From positions 13,843,550 to 13,907,549 of the forward strand of contig OX393555.1 of assembly GCA_947650365.1 (NCBI GenBank): a stretch of DNA of 64,000 bases, read 5' to 3'. Source of the DNA: Chamaelirium japonicum. Taxonomy: Eukaryota; Streptophyta; Magnoliopsida; Liliales; Melanthiaceae. The position numbers and the translations under genes were made by a program. Each line of letters begins with the position of its first letter. Positions within the stretch are counted from its first letter, which is position 1. Positions 26,501 through 41,500 of the stretch are shown one piece after another. The notes under the pieces are model-generated. The model searched no databases and was not told the DNA's origin. It saw nothing but the letters and a program-made list of their open reading frames with translations.

Positions 26501-29500
26501 GGTCTAGGAGGTCCTCAGGGAAGACATCGGCAAACTCTCTCAACACTGGGGCAACCTCTAGGGGAACAACTTGGGTGGACTCTTTAGGAACCTCCCGGGC
26601 GGCAAGGATCATGATCGGGGCCCCTTTTTCCAGCTCGAGGCTCAATTCTTTGGCCCCGATAAGACTGACATTGCTGGTTTTCTTCTTGGAGGTGGGCTGT
26701 TGCGCAGGCTGACCACTCTTGGGTTGAGAGGGTAGCAACTTAATCTTCTTGCCTTCATGTTCAAACATGCACATGTTGGATCGGCCATAGATGAGAACAT
26801 CGTTGTCGAAGAGCCAGGGCCGTCCTAGTATAACTTGACCCACATCCATGGTCAACACATCACACCAGATCTTCTCCTGGTAGGCATTGAAGTTTATGGG
26901 GACCAAACATCTCTGTTTGACCTCCATTGCCGTAGAATTGATCCAGGAGACTTGGTATGGTCGGGGATGGGGAACTACCTTCAATCCAGTCTTGGAGATC
27001 ACGGCAGACGAAACTGCGTTAACGCAACTTCCACTGTCGATGATCACCTTGCAGTTCTTTTCTCCGATCCGAGTAAAGGTGTGAAAGATGTTGGTACGCC
27101 TCCAATCATCTTGTTCTTTAGGTTGGGACAATGCGCACCGAACAACGGCCAGCTCAGTGGGGGCCGTGCGCCTAAGGCAACCTAGGGTAACGTCATCACC
27201 TTCTTCATCAAAGTCTCCTTCATCGTCATCAGCTTGGTAAACGAACCCATCTACGTCTGTCTCCAAAATTTCAACAGGTGTGCCGTCAATGATGTTGATT
27301 TTGACGGGGCTAGGGCAGTTCGCAGCCACGTGCCCATAACCCTGGCACTTGTAGCATTTAGTGAGGGGGCTGATTTTGGAAAAGTCCCTTTCAGGGCCTT
27401 TACCACGGCTGTCCCTTTCGTTGTTCCGACTCGTGGAGTCTGTCCTGGGTTGGGATTGGGTGGGATTAGGCCGACTTGGATAATTGCTCGAGGAAGGTCG
27501 TGGGGCGTGACTTCGGGAATCTTGGCCCCGATGAGACTGGGTGGACCTAAAGCTATCGAGATCTTGCACTAACGCGTAGGCCCTTTCTAACTCCGTAACA
27601 TCACGAGCGAGAAGCTCGTTCCTCAGGTCCTCTCTTAGACCTGACCGAAAGCGGGATAAAATCTGGACAGGGGTCTCAGTCCCTAGAACGTTGCAGCGGG
27701 TCAAGAACTCGTCAAACTTGGCGACGTAGTCTCTTGCTGACTTGTTGCCTTGAGTGAACTGATGCCACTGATCTAAGAGACGCGCTTGATAGGACGGTGG
27801 CACGTATTTACCCTTCAGTTCGTTTTTCATGGCCACCCAGGTGTCGATGGGATCTTGGGTTCGGGCCACCCTCAGGGCTTCAACGTTAGTCCAGTACTGA
27901 CTGGCGGGGCCACTGAGTTTCATTGCAGCGAAACGGACCTTCCGTGGCTCCGTTAATGGGTACCAGGCGAAATACCGGTCCATGGACTGGAGCCAGTCTA
28001 GGAAGAATTGGGGATCATGCCGACCATCAAAAGCGGGCACTTCTAGCCTAATGCTCCGGAGATATTGCTCATCCGGATCTTGATGGTTCTGCCAAGGTGG
28101 CCGAAAATCTTGAGGGTCCACGGGTGGGGGAGTTTGCGGTGGGACTTGATCCAGACGGTCAAAGCGGGCATTGGTATCGCGCTGGTAAGCTGCGAAGTTT
28201 AGGTTCATTGTGGCAATACCTTGAGCTAACTCAGCGAGTGTTCTAGCTAGGGCGTCGGGATCCATGGTGCAACTATCAGACTCACTAGACTCTCTTAGCA
28301 GATATGGCCTACCGTTACGGGTTGGCATGCACACACAACTAATGCAGAAAAATGAAATATGAGAACTGTAGGATGTTTAACTACTAACCATGCTCTGATA
28401 CCAAAATGATGCAATACGATGCAATGACGAAAATGTTTATTAATTAATTGAGCAGGCAGGGCTGATTACTAATTAGGATGCCGTACGAGAAATCAAGTCA
28501 AACAAATAACACGGGCAGATATGATGAGAACTACTGTATTAGTGCCCGTCGCTTTCAGTTTCAGGCGATAAAGCAATCCAAATAGTCCTATTGCAATGTC
28601 TAGATTAATAGCACTACCGGCAGGTGAACACTCAGTCTCACAATGGGGGTAGCAGTTGGCAACGATAATAAACTAGATAACCGATTTGGTGAAACACGAT
28701 AATACCTGGTCGAGGAGGGAACTCCGTAATCTGAGTTGCACGTATGCCTCCACGCTTCCTCTTCCGAATCGCGGGAGGGGAAGTTGATGTCGAGGCCCTT
28801 TCGTCGATTCCTCCACGCTCTCTCCTTCCGGGTCGGGAGGGGAGAGTTGTTTGTCGAGGCACCCGTCGTCGTCTATGATCACACCGTGATCCCCAGCAAA
28901 TCCGGCCCTGCACGCAGGACGAGGGCGCCGGAGATGCGATACCGAGCGGGCAGCAGTAGGGGAAGGAGGGAACGGCCGGTCGGTAGGGTGGAGGGGAGGG
29001 TTCGGGGCAGCAAGGGCAGGAGGGGAAGGGATCGGGTAAGGGGTTGGGGTCGGGTGGAGGTGGGCAGCAGCGGCAGGGAGGGAGGAAGGGGAGATCGGGT
29101 GGGGTTGAGGTCGGGTGGGGCAGGGTGTGGGACCGGCTGCAGCAGCAGCAGCCCAGGGAGAGGAGGGGAATCGGGTAGGGGCTGGGGGTAGGTAGCAGCA
29201 GCGGCAAGGAGAAGGAGGGGCGGACGGGTTGGGGTTGGTCGGGTGTGCAGCGGCAGCGGCAGCAGCAAGGGGAGAAGAGGGAAGAGGGGGGGGATCGGGT
29301 GGGGCTTGGGCAGGTAGGCAGCGGCAGCAGCACGGAGAGGGGGGGGATCGGGTGATGCTTGGGCGGGTAGGCAGCGGCAGCTAGGGGAAAGGGGAGGCCG
29401 GCGGCTAGGTGAGGGAGAGGGATAGGAGAGGGATAATTAGGGTTTCCAGTTTTAGGGTTTCACACGCCTAATACTGGACCTAGGGTTTCACACACCTAGG

Positions 29501-32500
29501 CTTGGGTTCGGGGTTTCACACGCCTCACCCTGGTTCTCTCAACACGCATGTAGAGGAAACAGAAAATTTTATTAATCATCAGTTGCCATTACATGTCCAT
29601 GGGCAGGCCTATATAAAGGCTGCGATAAACAAACGAAAATCCCTGCCAACTGAGGTGGGACTAAATGACATAATGCAAAACAAATAAATAACGCATAGCA
29701 TAAGCGATCTCCATCAAGGTGCTGGCTGTCTGATCACAGCCACAAGCTCAGGTGGCGCCTCCTGCGCTGGTACACGCGCCAGGGGCGCTGCTCGATGTCC
29801 TCATCAGAGACCTTTTAGAATTTAGAGGAGATACAACAGAAAGAGAAAAGAAACTTGCAATGACAACCCGGACCTTGCAGCAAACACATGCAGACAAGAA
29901 ACAAAAAAGTGAAGCACTAGTGAAACATTAACCCTGTTAACATCCTGCAATAGGAGAAAAGTTTGAAAAGATACTAAACATCCATGTAATTGTTTTCTTG
30001 GAGGTCAAGTTATAGATAAAACTACGAAAAGTAGATGAAGGAGGGACTCGGCAGATCAACCTATCAGATTAGAACACAAGGCGGTACTAGCTAAAAGTAA
30101 AAATGCAGCTAATGAAGAACAAAGGGAAAAAATGTAAAAGAAGATATCCAAAAATAATTATTCGGATTGATGATTACCCTTGATGTATCAAAAATGTTAT
30201 TCCCAGAAGCCATCGATACCCCCATCTTACATTTGGATGGTGAAGGAAGGTTCCTTTCCCACTGTAACCAAGGAAGCACCACTCCATCTGTCTCAACAGG
30301 CACAGAAGCAGCATTGGTCAGATTTTTGTGTGTTTCTACCGTGTTATTATGTATCACCGAGTATCTCAAATTTGTGCTTCCTCCTTTAGTTGAACTTGTA
30401 TCACTTCTTTCTCCATCATAGGATGATAAATCTGTATCTCCAACACTTGAAAGAAAATCCTCAAAATATTTCTCTGCCTCTTCAGTCAAATGCTTGGACG
30501 AACTAGTCCTATCATTGCTCCTCTGGAATATGCAACACAACAGCAGGAAAAAAGAATAGATGAATCTGATAATAAGCAGATTAATTGTCTAGAATGAATA
30601 GCTGAGGGTTTCTCACCACCACCACCCCCCCCAAAAAAAAAAAACCTAGAACTAAAGTACAAGAGGAAACTTACCCTTGTAGGCCGTGATGGCCTTACAA
30701 GTGCAGCAGTTTGTTTTTGTGCAGGTAGCAACTCTCGAACAACCTTCATAAGCTCCTGACCACGTTGCTCTTCAACAGCTAAGTCAGCTAACAAGTCCTG
30801 CCTACGCTTTTCTGACTGAAACAAAGCAGTGCAAACTTATCTTTGACAATAGAAACTTACAGTGAAACAAGAAATAGCAATACCAATTACAAGTAAGCAA
30901 TACATATTTGAATTGATCAAGCACCAGGCACATGAGCACTTGAGAAGAGATCCGGTGTAATTGGGGAGTGAGGAAACCTGAAAATGATTCGATACTGCTA
31001 CATGACTATGGGCCCGGTACCACTTTACTATTTTATGTTAAAAAAATCGGGGTTTTAGGTACGGCATAGACAGTGCCAGACACAACCGCTTTCTTTCGTG
31101 TTATACATAGCGGACATATGTGATGCATTTATGGAAGGCTACAAGAGGAAAGAAATGGAAAGAGAGGAACTACAACTATGCTTACTGTTCTACATAAAGA
31201 TTGGACTTCTTACAAGCATTTGGGCCATCCCCCCCCCCCCCCCCCAAAATGTAGGAGTGAATCGAGTGATTACAACATGAGGAAAAGATTTAGAAAATTC
31301 AAATTGACTTAGAACATCTCCAACGATCTCCTAGTTGGGGGGAGCTACTAAGGATCGTGGGCCCCACTTGAGGAGCCACCTCATCCAAATTTGCTCCCAG
31401 TTAGGAGCTCCTCTCCAACGATCTCCCAACTAGTAGTTCCTAGCCAACTTCAATCTTTAAACCCTACAACTTTTCATATTACTTAAAGCCTCCCAAAGTG
31501 GCAGCAAACGTCTTCCCACCTTAATTTTTTTTTTTCCGAGCACCAATTTAAATGCTTAAAAAAAAATTTACTTAAAATTATGAATAATTTATTAAATATT
31601 AAATAATATTCCCAATGGATATATTATATCCGTTGGGAACGGTTCGCGACACGTCATGCATTTCCACGACCAACGATTATATTTCTATCTGTTGGGCATG
31701 GTCTGCGAGGTGACACACACTACTAGGACCCCCCACCAACAGATAGATTTATATCCGTTGGAGTTTTACCTATATAAAGATCTTTGGTTCTCTCTCTTCA
31801 CACTTTATACATTGTCAAAACCATTAACTCTTCAAGCACCATGTCAAGCTTGAGCAACACTAACAACACATCGAGCAATAGTGACGATAACTCCACCCTT
31901 ACAATGTTCTTCCTTCTGGGAGCATCCATGTGCCCAGGAAGAGCAACAAACTAAAAGCACATGTCGACGCATAAGATGCGGCTTTATACCAGACCATGTT
32001 GTACTTAAACGAAGACGACTAGAGGTCCACAATCGGCAATTCCAGAATTACTTTGTTGATCAGTCGACATACCTTCCTCACCAGTTTTGACTGAGATTCA
32101 AGATGAATTGTCCGCTCTTCCAGCTGATTCACGACACAGTCGTGGATCATGACAACTACTTCATCCAAAAGAAACGGTACTGAAAAATTGGGATTATCCA
32201 TCTTCAAAAGATTATCATCAATGTGTGAATGCTCGCATATGGAGGATCCGCCGATTCTGTGGACGACTACGATCGGATTGGAGAAAGTACATTGATTGAG
32301 AGCATAAAGATGTTCGATCGAGCGGTCATCGACGTCTTTGCGAAGGAGTATCTATGTTCACCTAACAACGAAGATATTGCATGACTCCTTGTAGAATGTG
32401 CAAAACGAGAATTTCCAGGCATACTCAGAAGCATTAATTGCATTAACTAGAAGTGGAAGAATTGCCTAACAGCCTAGCAAGGTATGCACATTGGCCATAT

Positions 32501-35500
32501 TCACAAGCCAACAATTATTTTAAAAGTTTTAGCTAGTAAAGATCTGTAGATCTGACACTTCTTCGGACTGTCAGGTTCACACAATGACATAAACATCCTC
32601 GATCGTTTACCGATCTTCAGTCAGCTTGCGGAGGGAAGAGCTGCCCCATGCAATTTTACCGTCAACGGTCACGACTATAATATGGGGTACTATTTTGCCG
32701 ATGGGTTTTACCCCTCATGGTCAACATTAGTGAAGACCATCCCAGCACCTCAAGGAAACAAGAACAAATACTCTGCTCAACAGCAGGAAAATGTAAGAAA
32801 CGATGTTGAGCGAGCTTTTGGAGTGTTGCAAACCCGATTTACAATAGTAGGAGGACCGGTGCGTTTTTAGCAGTCGAATATGTTTATAGAAATCATGACA
32901 GCCTGCATCATAATGCACAACATGATTGTCGAAGATAAACGGGATTTTCACTATGACCTCAACTTCGACTAAGCCGATGTAACGCCAACTATAGAAGTTT
33001 CTCACAAGCACACTGTGTCTCTGATGGCGTTCATCCACAACCACCATCGGATCAAGAACATGGAAACCCACGAACAACTACAGAACGACTTGATCGAGCA
33101 TTTGTGGCAACTCAAGAGATCTCTACTTGAAAACTATATTTTTATGGTTAATGTAATTGCCTTGAACTTTTTGAGTTATACGTGCGTTTTTTTTTAAAAC
33201 CAATTATACATGCTTTCAAGTTCAATAATAAAAGTTGTTTTATTGAATGTCAAAGAGTTCAACACCTAATACAATCTACTAAAAATTACATAATTAAAGG
33301 AACTCAAGGAAATCACAACCCTAATTAAAGCTACTAGAATTACAATTTAAGAAATTCATAACCCTTCCTAAGCTCTAATCTCAGTCTGGCGTAGATCGAA
33401 ATACTTTCGTTCTACCTACAAAAGCTCTGTGAGGTCTTCGCCATGATTACATCATCCAATTTTTGTTGCTTTTGTGCTTACTTTTTGTTAGGAGATGACG
33501 GCTAGGGTTTGGAGAGGAATAGAATGCATTCCATTGAGGGACTCAAGCCCAATATATGTACATGTATATTTATACAATCCGACCCGACTGTACAGTAAAC
33601 CCGACCCGACTGTATGTACATTAACACTCCCCCTCAAACTCACGGTGGATCATGAACCGAGAGTTTGCCTAGAAAATGTCGGAAGCGAGCAATCGTCAGG
33701 GGCTTCGTCAGAAAATCAGCAGTCTGCTCCGATGAGGAAATGAAAGGCAGGGAGATGGTGTGGTCGATAAACGCCTAGCGAACATAATGACATTCAACTT
33801 CAATATGCTTTGTTCGCTCATGGAAGACCGGATTGCTAGCAATCTGAATAGCACTCCGGTTGTCACAGAAGAGCGGGGTGGGCCCGGATATCACCACTCC
33901 CAAGTCGAGCAGAAGGCGGCGAAGCCAGACAATTTCGGCGGTGGTGGAAGCCATAGCCCTGTATTCGGCTTCGGTGCTGGAGCTAGCAACAGACTCCTGC
34001 TTCTTGCTGCGCCACGAAATCAGTGAATCACCCAGAAACACACAGTAGCCTGTAGTCGATCGACGAGTGGCTGCATCTCCTGCCCAATCTGCATCGGAGT
34101 AGGCACGCAGCACCAACGGAGAGGTGGAGGGAAACAGTAGTGAACGGGTGATGGTACCCCGGAGGTAGCGGATAATCCGAAGAACAGCTGCATAGTATAC
34201 TGACCGTGGAGCCTGAACAAACTGACTGACAATGCCAACAGCATGGGCAATGTCTGGCCGGGTCATGGTGAGATAGACGAGCATCCCAACCAGCCTCTGG
34301 TAGCGGGAGACATCCTGGAGCGGCTCACCGTCTGTAGCGAGAAGCTTCAAGTTGAGCTCCATGGGTGTATCAGCAGTGCACGTGTCAGTAAGAGCAGCAT
34401 CAGCAAGGATGTCGGAGATGTACTTCTGCTGGGAGACCAACAGACCACGAGCTAACCGGGCAATCTCAAGGCCCAAAAAGTAGCGAAGAGATCCCAGATC
34501 TTTCATCTCAAACTGACTCTGGAGGTGCCGCTGGAGACAGGCAATGGTGGCACTGTCATCCACAGTGATGATCATATCATCCACATAGAGGAGAAGAACT
34601 GCAATGCCCTGACTGGAGGAGCGAGTGAACAAGGCATAGTCGGAGTGACGCTCAACAAAACCGGCGGCCAGAACTACGCTGCGAAATCGCTCAAACCAGG
34701 CACGAAGGGCCTGCTTGAGCCCATAGATGGCTCGGCGCAACCGACACACGTGCCCTGGAGGAACTGAAGTGCCCGGAGGAGGAGCCATGTAGACTTCCTC
34801 GGAGAGATCACCGTGGAGAAACGCATTGGTGACATCCATCTGATGGAGAGGCCACCCTCGAGCAGCTGCCACAGCTAAGAGGGTGCGCACAGTAGTCATC
34901 CGAGCAACTGGAGCAAACGTTTCCTCGTAGTCAATCCCATACTCCTGGGAGAAGCCGCGAGCAACGAGGCGAGCCTTGTGCCGCTCAATGGATCCGTCAG
35001 GTCGAGTCTTGACCTTGAATATCCACTTGCAGCTAACAGGCACCACCCCAGAGGGACAGGGCACCAACTCCCAGGTCTGAGTCCGCTGAAAAGCCTCAAG
35101 CTCAACTGACATGGCCTGCCGCCACTCTGGATGTAACGCTGCTTCACGGTACGATTGGGGCTCCCGATGGGTATGTATAGCAGTAAGAAAGGCCTGAAAG
35201 GATGGTGAATAGGAGACACTGGCAGAGTAGCCAGAAGAGTCAGGAGAGTCAGAAGGAAAAGCAGAGTAGCCAAACCTGTCAGGAGAGTAGTCATATCTGT
35301 CAGGAGGGTGATGTTCGTGCGCTGGGTAGCGCCGAACAGGAGCAGGATCCACGACCGGGGAGGAGGGGGCAGCAACATCAGGCGAGGGAGTACCAGTGGG
35401 AACCGACTCTGGAGGGGGAGCTGCAGACCGACGTACATAGACACGAGTAATGGGTGGTGGTGGAGGTGGCGAGGGAGACTGAGGAGGTGGTGGTGGTGGT

Positions 35501-38500
35501 GGAGGTGGCGTGGATGGCGCAACAGAAACCGGGGGTAGAACAGGGATGTGGAGATGTGAGGAGGGCGAGGAGGATGACGCAGGAGGCAAGGAAAGATCCC
35601 GAGACTCAGGTGCAAAATACGGGACATCCTCAACAAAGGAGACGTGACGGGAGACACGAATCCGACGAGCTAAGGGATCATAGCAGCGATACCCCTTGTG
35701 CTCACGACTGAGCCCCAAGTGAACACACCTAACAGACCTCGCAGAAAGTTTGGTGCGCTCATGGGAAGGAAGAAGAACGAAGCACGTGCAGCCAAACGTG
35801 CGAAGAAGAGAGTAGTCAGGTGGACTGGAGTGAAGGCGCTCGTAAGGGGTGGCACCGGACAGAGCAGACGACGGAGTGATATTGATGAGGTGAACAGCCG
35901 TCATGACAGATTCAGCCCAGTAGGAGTGAGGAACAGACGCAGAGAGAAGCAAGGCTCGTGCAGTCTCAAGGACATGACGATGCTTGCGTTCGGCAACGTC
36001 GTTCTGCTCATGTGTGTGGGGACAGGACTGCTGGTGAAGAGTGCCGTGAGACTGAAGAATCTCACGCATCTCAGAGGAGAGATACTCCTTGGCACAATCA
36101 GACCGAAAGGTCTTGATGCGCCGACCAAACTGGGTGTCTATCATAGTGGTGAATCTCCTAAAGATGTGAGGTACTTCAGATCGATGACGCATAAGATAAA
36201 CCCAGGTGCACCTAGAATAGTCATCGATAAAGCACACATAATACATGTAACCCGATAGAGATGCAACAGGAGCAGGACCCCAAATGTCCGAATGGACTAA
36301 ATCAAATAAAGCATCAGACTGGGAAGCACTAGCAGAAAAAGGAAGAGCTAGATGCTTTGCCAGTCTACAACCCGTACAAACAGAGAGGGGAGAAAGACGC
36401 TCGACCCAAAGCGCCCGAACGGAATACGCTTTTGAGTCGATCACTCGATATATGACCTAACCTTCTGTGCCACAGGTCGGCATCAGAGGTGACAAACATG
36501 ACAAACGCAACTGAAGACACATGGAGATGGTCCAACTGGTAGAGTTCTCCTGCCCTACGGCCCAGCCCAATCCTCTGACCCGTCCGCAAATCCTGCACAA
36601 CACAAACAGAAGGGGTGAAGGTGACAATCAGGCCAGAGTCGCAAAGAGAACTGATAGAGATCAGATTAATATTAAGACGGGGGGCATGATGGACATGGGG
36701 TAGGGTCAGGCGACCAGAAGGGTCAGAGGTGGTAGTGATGGAGCCACATTGCGGAATAGGGACGAGAGTCCCATCCGCAGTGCGAACCTCCTGGTGGGTG
36801 GTAGTGGGAGAACAGTCCGTGAGGACAGTGGAGTCAAAGGCAAGGTGACAGGAGGCACCCGAATCGAAGATCCATGGAGCAGTAGTACCAGAGGTGGTAG
36901 ACAAGCCATGCGCAGTCGCAGAGCCGGTGGAGGCTAGGTGGCGAAGAAGGAGCTCCTCGAGGCGCTGAAGACGGTCCGGCTCAGGCGGAGAAGGTGCTGT
37001 GGTAGCAGTGGGGAGCGTCGAGGCCTCTACAGTAGCCGCTGTACCACCAAAGTGGCGGAAGGAAGACGAACCACGTCCACGGCCCCGTCCACCTCGACCG
37101 CCGCGTCGATCGTCGCGAGAGGTCGAAGCCCAGCGGGGGGCTCTCTCATCCGGACCCCAGCGGGGGTTGCGTGGAGGACGTGTAGGGCATTCGCGCTTTG
37201 TGTGACCGGGCTCCTTACAGTAGTGACAGAAGACAGCCTCATCGGAGAACCCGGCTGCCAGGACAGAGTCGGAGCTAGGAGCAAGTGGAGGAGGACGAGC
37301 GCCCTGAGTCTGAAGGCAGGCGGGTCTCCTCGTCGACCAAGGCGAGTAGAGCATCCTCGAGCCGAGGGAGTGGCTCACGGTGCAGGAGCTGGGCAGCTAT
37401 GAGAGCAAAGTCCGGTCGAAGCGCTGCCAGGAACTGGTGCAGGTGGCCCTCGTCGAGGTAGCGCTGGAAATCCCGGGAGCGGGGACAGGCACACCGCTCC
37501 GGGATCAGTAAGTCCAGCTCATGCCAGTAGGCACTCATCTGACTGAAGAAGTCCTGAATAGTGCGCTCCCCCTGACGGGCAGACTGCGAGTCACAGATGA
37601 GCTGATGCCGGCGTGCACCTCCGCGTGGGAGAAAACGGTCCCGGAGATACTCCCACATCGCGCGCGCTGTCGGAAGGCGGCCGATGGGAGCAAGGAGCGG
37701 ACGAGCAACCGAGTCCAGAAGATACGCCCGGATGGCCTGATCGTGGCGGCGCCACGTAAGAGCAGCAACGGTGATGGCCGTGGTAACAGTCGCTGCAGAA
37801 GACGCAGCACTGCTGGTGACAGAGGAGGAGCCGGAGTAGTCAGTGGGAGGAGGATCCTCGCCGGTGATGTGACCCCATAGACCACGACTGGAGAGGGCGG
37901 CCTCGACGGTGAGGGACCAGTCAGGCCAGTCGCTGGCCGATGACAACTGAAAAGCGACCGCCTTCAGCGGTGGAGAGATCGCAACGACGGACGGTACGGC
38001 TAGAGAAGCCATGGAGGAGGCTCAATAGAGGGGGGGGATGTAGGTGGTCGGGAGAGGCTGTAGGACGGAGGAGGGGGGGTCGGGGGGTGTCAGGGGGGCT
38101 GTAGGGTGTCGGGAGGGGATCGGGGGGGGCTGTAAGGTGGCGGGGGGTGTCGGGGGGGCTGTAGGGGGGTCGGGGAGGGGTCGGGGGGGGGGGCTTTAGG
38201 GGGGTCGGGGGGGGTCGGGGGGGCTGTAGGGGGGTCGGCGGGGTGCTGTAGGGCGGAGGAGGGGTGCCGAGGGTGAGGCTGGTGGAGAAGGGGGGGCCGG
38301 CGGGGGGCTGGAGGGCGGAGGCGGGGCCAGGGGGGGTGGCCGGGTGGAGAAGGAGGGGCCGGCGGGGAGCTGGAGAGTGGAGGAGGGGCCGGGGGGGTGG
38401 GCAGTTGGAGAAGGGGGGGCCGGCGGTGGCTGTAGGCCGGAAGGGGGGGCCGGGGGACTGCCGATCAGGTGAACGGAGGCCGGAGGAGATGACCGTCGTC

Positions 38501-41500
38501 GACGTCGCCGCGAGGGAGAACCCTAGTGCTCTGATACCATGTTAGGAGATAACGGCTAGGGTTTGGAGAGGAATATAATGCATTCCATTGAGGGACTCAA
38601 GCCCAATATATGTACATGTATATCTATACAATCCGACCCGACTGTACAGTAAACCCGACCCGACTGTATGTACATTAACACTTTTGAAACTTGGTTTGTT
38701 CCAGCATTTTTACGACTTCGACCATAAACGCGCTTTCGGCATTCTTATCCCTCCTCTCCTTCCTGGAGTTCTTATTATTCCTCTTGAGCCTTATGAATAC
38801 CTCTTTGAATAGGTCGGAGGCAGAGTCGTTGCTTCCTTCGTTGTACTTCCATGCCAACTTGTTGCCTTCTTCCCCTTCGGCCTTTGCATCTCAGTAAGGA
38901 CATCATCTAAGTCACCCTCAAGGCTCAGAACATCGGGGGTTATTGAAAAGGTGTTTTGGTCCAAGCCAAGACCGAAATTTCGACCGAAATTTGAAATTTA
39001 TATTCCCAGTTTTGAAATTGAAATTGATCGAAGTTTTGATCGAAATTGACCAAAATTTACAGTACCAGTTATGGTTCCGAAAGCAGAAACTGAAATTGAC
39101 CGAAGTTTGACCGAAATGACTGAAATTGGGTTTCACACATGTTTTCGTTTTGGTCTCGACCAAAACCAAAATATTTGACCGAAATTTCGGTTGAAATTTC
39201 AATCCATACTCTGAAGGCACATGTGGCAGGAGAAATGGGACCTACCCGGTCGGGAGCTCAGAATGCCTCATCATACACCGTAACACCAGAGCTCCTTTAG
39301 AGCTTCTCAAGGAGTGGACTCCATGGCCTTTAAGCAACCCTCCCTCCCCCCCCCCCCCCAATATACACACACGTACAAAACCCTTTTCTTTTTTTCTTTA
39401 TTGTTGTTGGTCCAACGGCTAGTTTTTTTATCGTTTGGGGCGTAACAATAAAAAATATAGTCGTTGCCCCAATTTGGATGTTTGTTAATTTTTTTAATTA
39501 AAAATAGGTTAAAAAATTCAAAAATAAAAAACAAAATCAGAATATATTTAAATACCTCATTTCACACTCTCAACCCAACTACAAAACAGTTTGTGACTTC
39601 TCCCACCCACTTACGAACTATATGAATTCGTATAAAAACTTCTACGCATAACTCTCCGGTGAAGAATCGGCCTTCAACATATACATGAGTTGCGGCGGAG
39701 TCCACGGAAACCTAATATTCTCGATCCCGGAGAAGGAACCAACAACACAATAGGAGACGTCGTCCGAACAAGCGTCAGCCACATGGAAGAAGTCTTACAA
39801 GCGCAGAAAAATTGGATATCGTCGAGAATAGGTTGTTGGTATCCGCATGCCTCAACACGAGCCAAAACGTGATCCAAGGTACTGGTAACTGATTAACGAC
39901 TTTATTTTTAGGAAAGAATTTTTTATTATTACACCAAGTACAATACCCAGTGTATGACCCAATAGACCCAAACCAAAATGATGAACTGGTAATCGATCAT
40001 TCAACTGTCGGTCATCAAATTTTGCGGTTGCGTGACCCAAATTGAAGGGCGACCGAGTTCAAGTACCGGACCGGACTTGTTGACCAGATAAATATTTAGC
40101 AAGTATTTTTTTTTAATTAATCACATCATCTACGCTTTTAAATTGTTTATGTACCTAACAAAAGCAAAACATCTTTACAACGATCTCTACCTGAGGCCTT
40201 CAAACTCGAGCATTACTGGGTGAAGTTGCAACATCAATAAAATGGGCACAGCAAACTCAATCCTTCTATTAAGTACGAACAGAGCAAAGGACATGGAGAG
40301 TGTCTGATTCCTCGTCAAACACCTCCTATCCGGCAACTCTCGATGTTCTAAACTTCGGGGGTGACTCAGATGACGACCCTACTGAGATACAAAGGCCGGA
40401 GGGGAGGAAGGCAGTAAAGTTGGCGAAGAAGCGCAAGGGTTAGGTGGTAATCGATAAAGGAAGTAGTGACTCCGCCTCCGACCTGTTTAATGAGACATTC
40501 GTATAGCTCAAAAGGGATAAGGAGAACTCCAGTAAGGAGATAAGGGATAAAAATACCGAAAGCACGTCTATGGTCAAAGTCGCAAAGATGCAAGCATAGG
40601 CCGAGCTTTAAACAGAAGCAACAAAAATTGGATGACGTGATCATAGTGAAGGACCTCATAGGGCTCTCGCAGGCAGAATGAGAGTACTTCGAACTATATA
40701 AGGCTGAGATTAGAGCTCGGAAAGGTTATGATTTCCTTGAGTTGTAATTTCTACTAGCTTTAATTAAGATTGTGATTTCCTTGGGTTTTTTATGTAATTT
40801 TCAGTTTTGTATTAGGTGTTGAACTCTTTGGCATTTAATAAAACTATTTTATTATTGAAATTGAAAATGTGTACAACTCGAAAAAGTTTGAGTCAATTAC
40901 ATTAAACATAAAAAAACATAATCTTCAAGTAAAGATCCCTTGAGTTACCACAAATGTTCGATCAAGTCGTTCTGACATTGGTCGTGGATTTCCATATTCC
41001 TGATCCGGTGGTGGTTGTGGATGAAGTTCATCAAAGGAATCATGTGTTCGTGGGGAGCTTTTACTGTTAGCGTCATATCGGCGAAGTCGAAGTTGAGATC
41101 GTGAAAATCTCGCTCATCTTCGACGATCACGTTGTAAATTATGATGCAGGTTGTTATGATGTCTAAAAGCGCATTCGGATATCAAAAACATGTCGACCTT
41201 TGTACTATCACAAATCGGGCTTGCAACACTCCAAAAGCTCACTCAACATCCTTCCTTACCCACTACTGTTGTTGGGCAAATGTAGGCACACAAATTGTGT
41301 CTAACCCTAACCCGACTCGCATGCGCCAATTCGGAGGCAAACCCGACACGCACTCCGACTCGGACCCGACTCGCATGCACCAAGTTGGAGGCGAACCCGA
41401 CACGCTCTCCGACCCGGACCCGACTCGCATGCACCAAGTCGGAGGCAAACCCGACACGCACTCCGACCCGGACCCGACACGCACTCGTACCCGGACCCGC

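Larger units (their letters stand above)
22245..29806 (-). mobile_element. Ty3/gypsy chromovirus, nearly whole fossil
   Basis: A 7.56-kb element with two 1400-bp LTRs and the 5-bp duplication GAGAC at 22240-22244 and 29807-29811. On the minus strand it runs 5' LTR (28407-29806), primer site TGGTATCAGAGCATGG (initiator Met-tRNA type) just inside, gag-pol, chromodomain, 3' LTR (22245-23644). The LTRs differ at only about three positions by eye. At an assumed grass rate of 1.3e-8 per site per year the insertion is near 0.1 million years old. It looks almost whole, with about two breaks. It sits in gene B's 15.5-kb intron in the same orientation as the gene. Confidence 0.95.
33486..38680 (-). mobile_element. 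Ty1/Copia element with 141-bp LTRs, fossil
   Basis: A 5195-bp element inserted in Harbinger element 1, with the duplication CTTTT at 33481-33485 and 38681-38685. LTRs are 33486-33626 and 38540-38680 (TGTTAGG to TTAACA). Inside the 5' LTR (right side) is the primer site TGGTATCAGAGCACTAG. Next to the 3' LTR is a purine tract (GAGGGGGAG). The LTRs differ at about three of 141 positions, or roughly 0.8 million years at 1.3e-8. It looks nearly whole in parts, with about two or three breaks. Confidence 0.94.
31312..38955 (+). mobile_element. PIF/Harbinger element 1, interrupted by Copia
   Basis: The left end GAACATCTCCAACG follows TTA at 31309-31311, the TTA/TAA target type of this superfamily. 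Its own sequence is 31312-33485 plus 38686 to about 38955, where similarity to element 2 stops at another insertion. It is shorter than a full element. It lies in the 16.7-kb gene B intron. The related copy at 39300-44819 is in opposite orientation. Confidence 0.8.
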
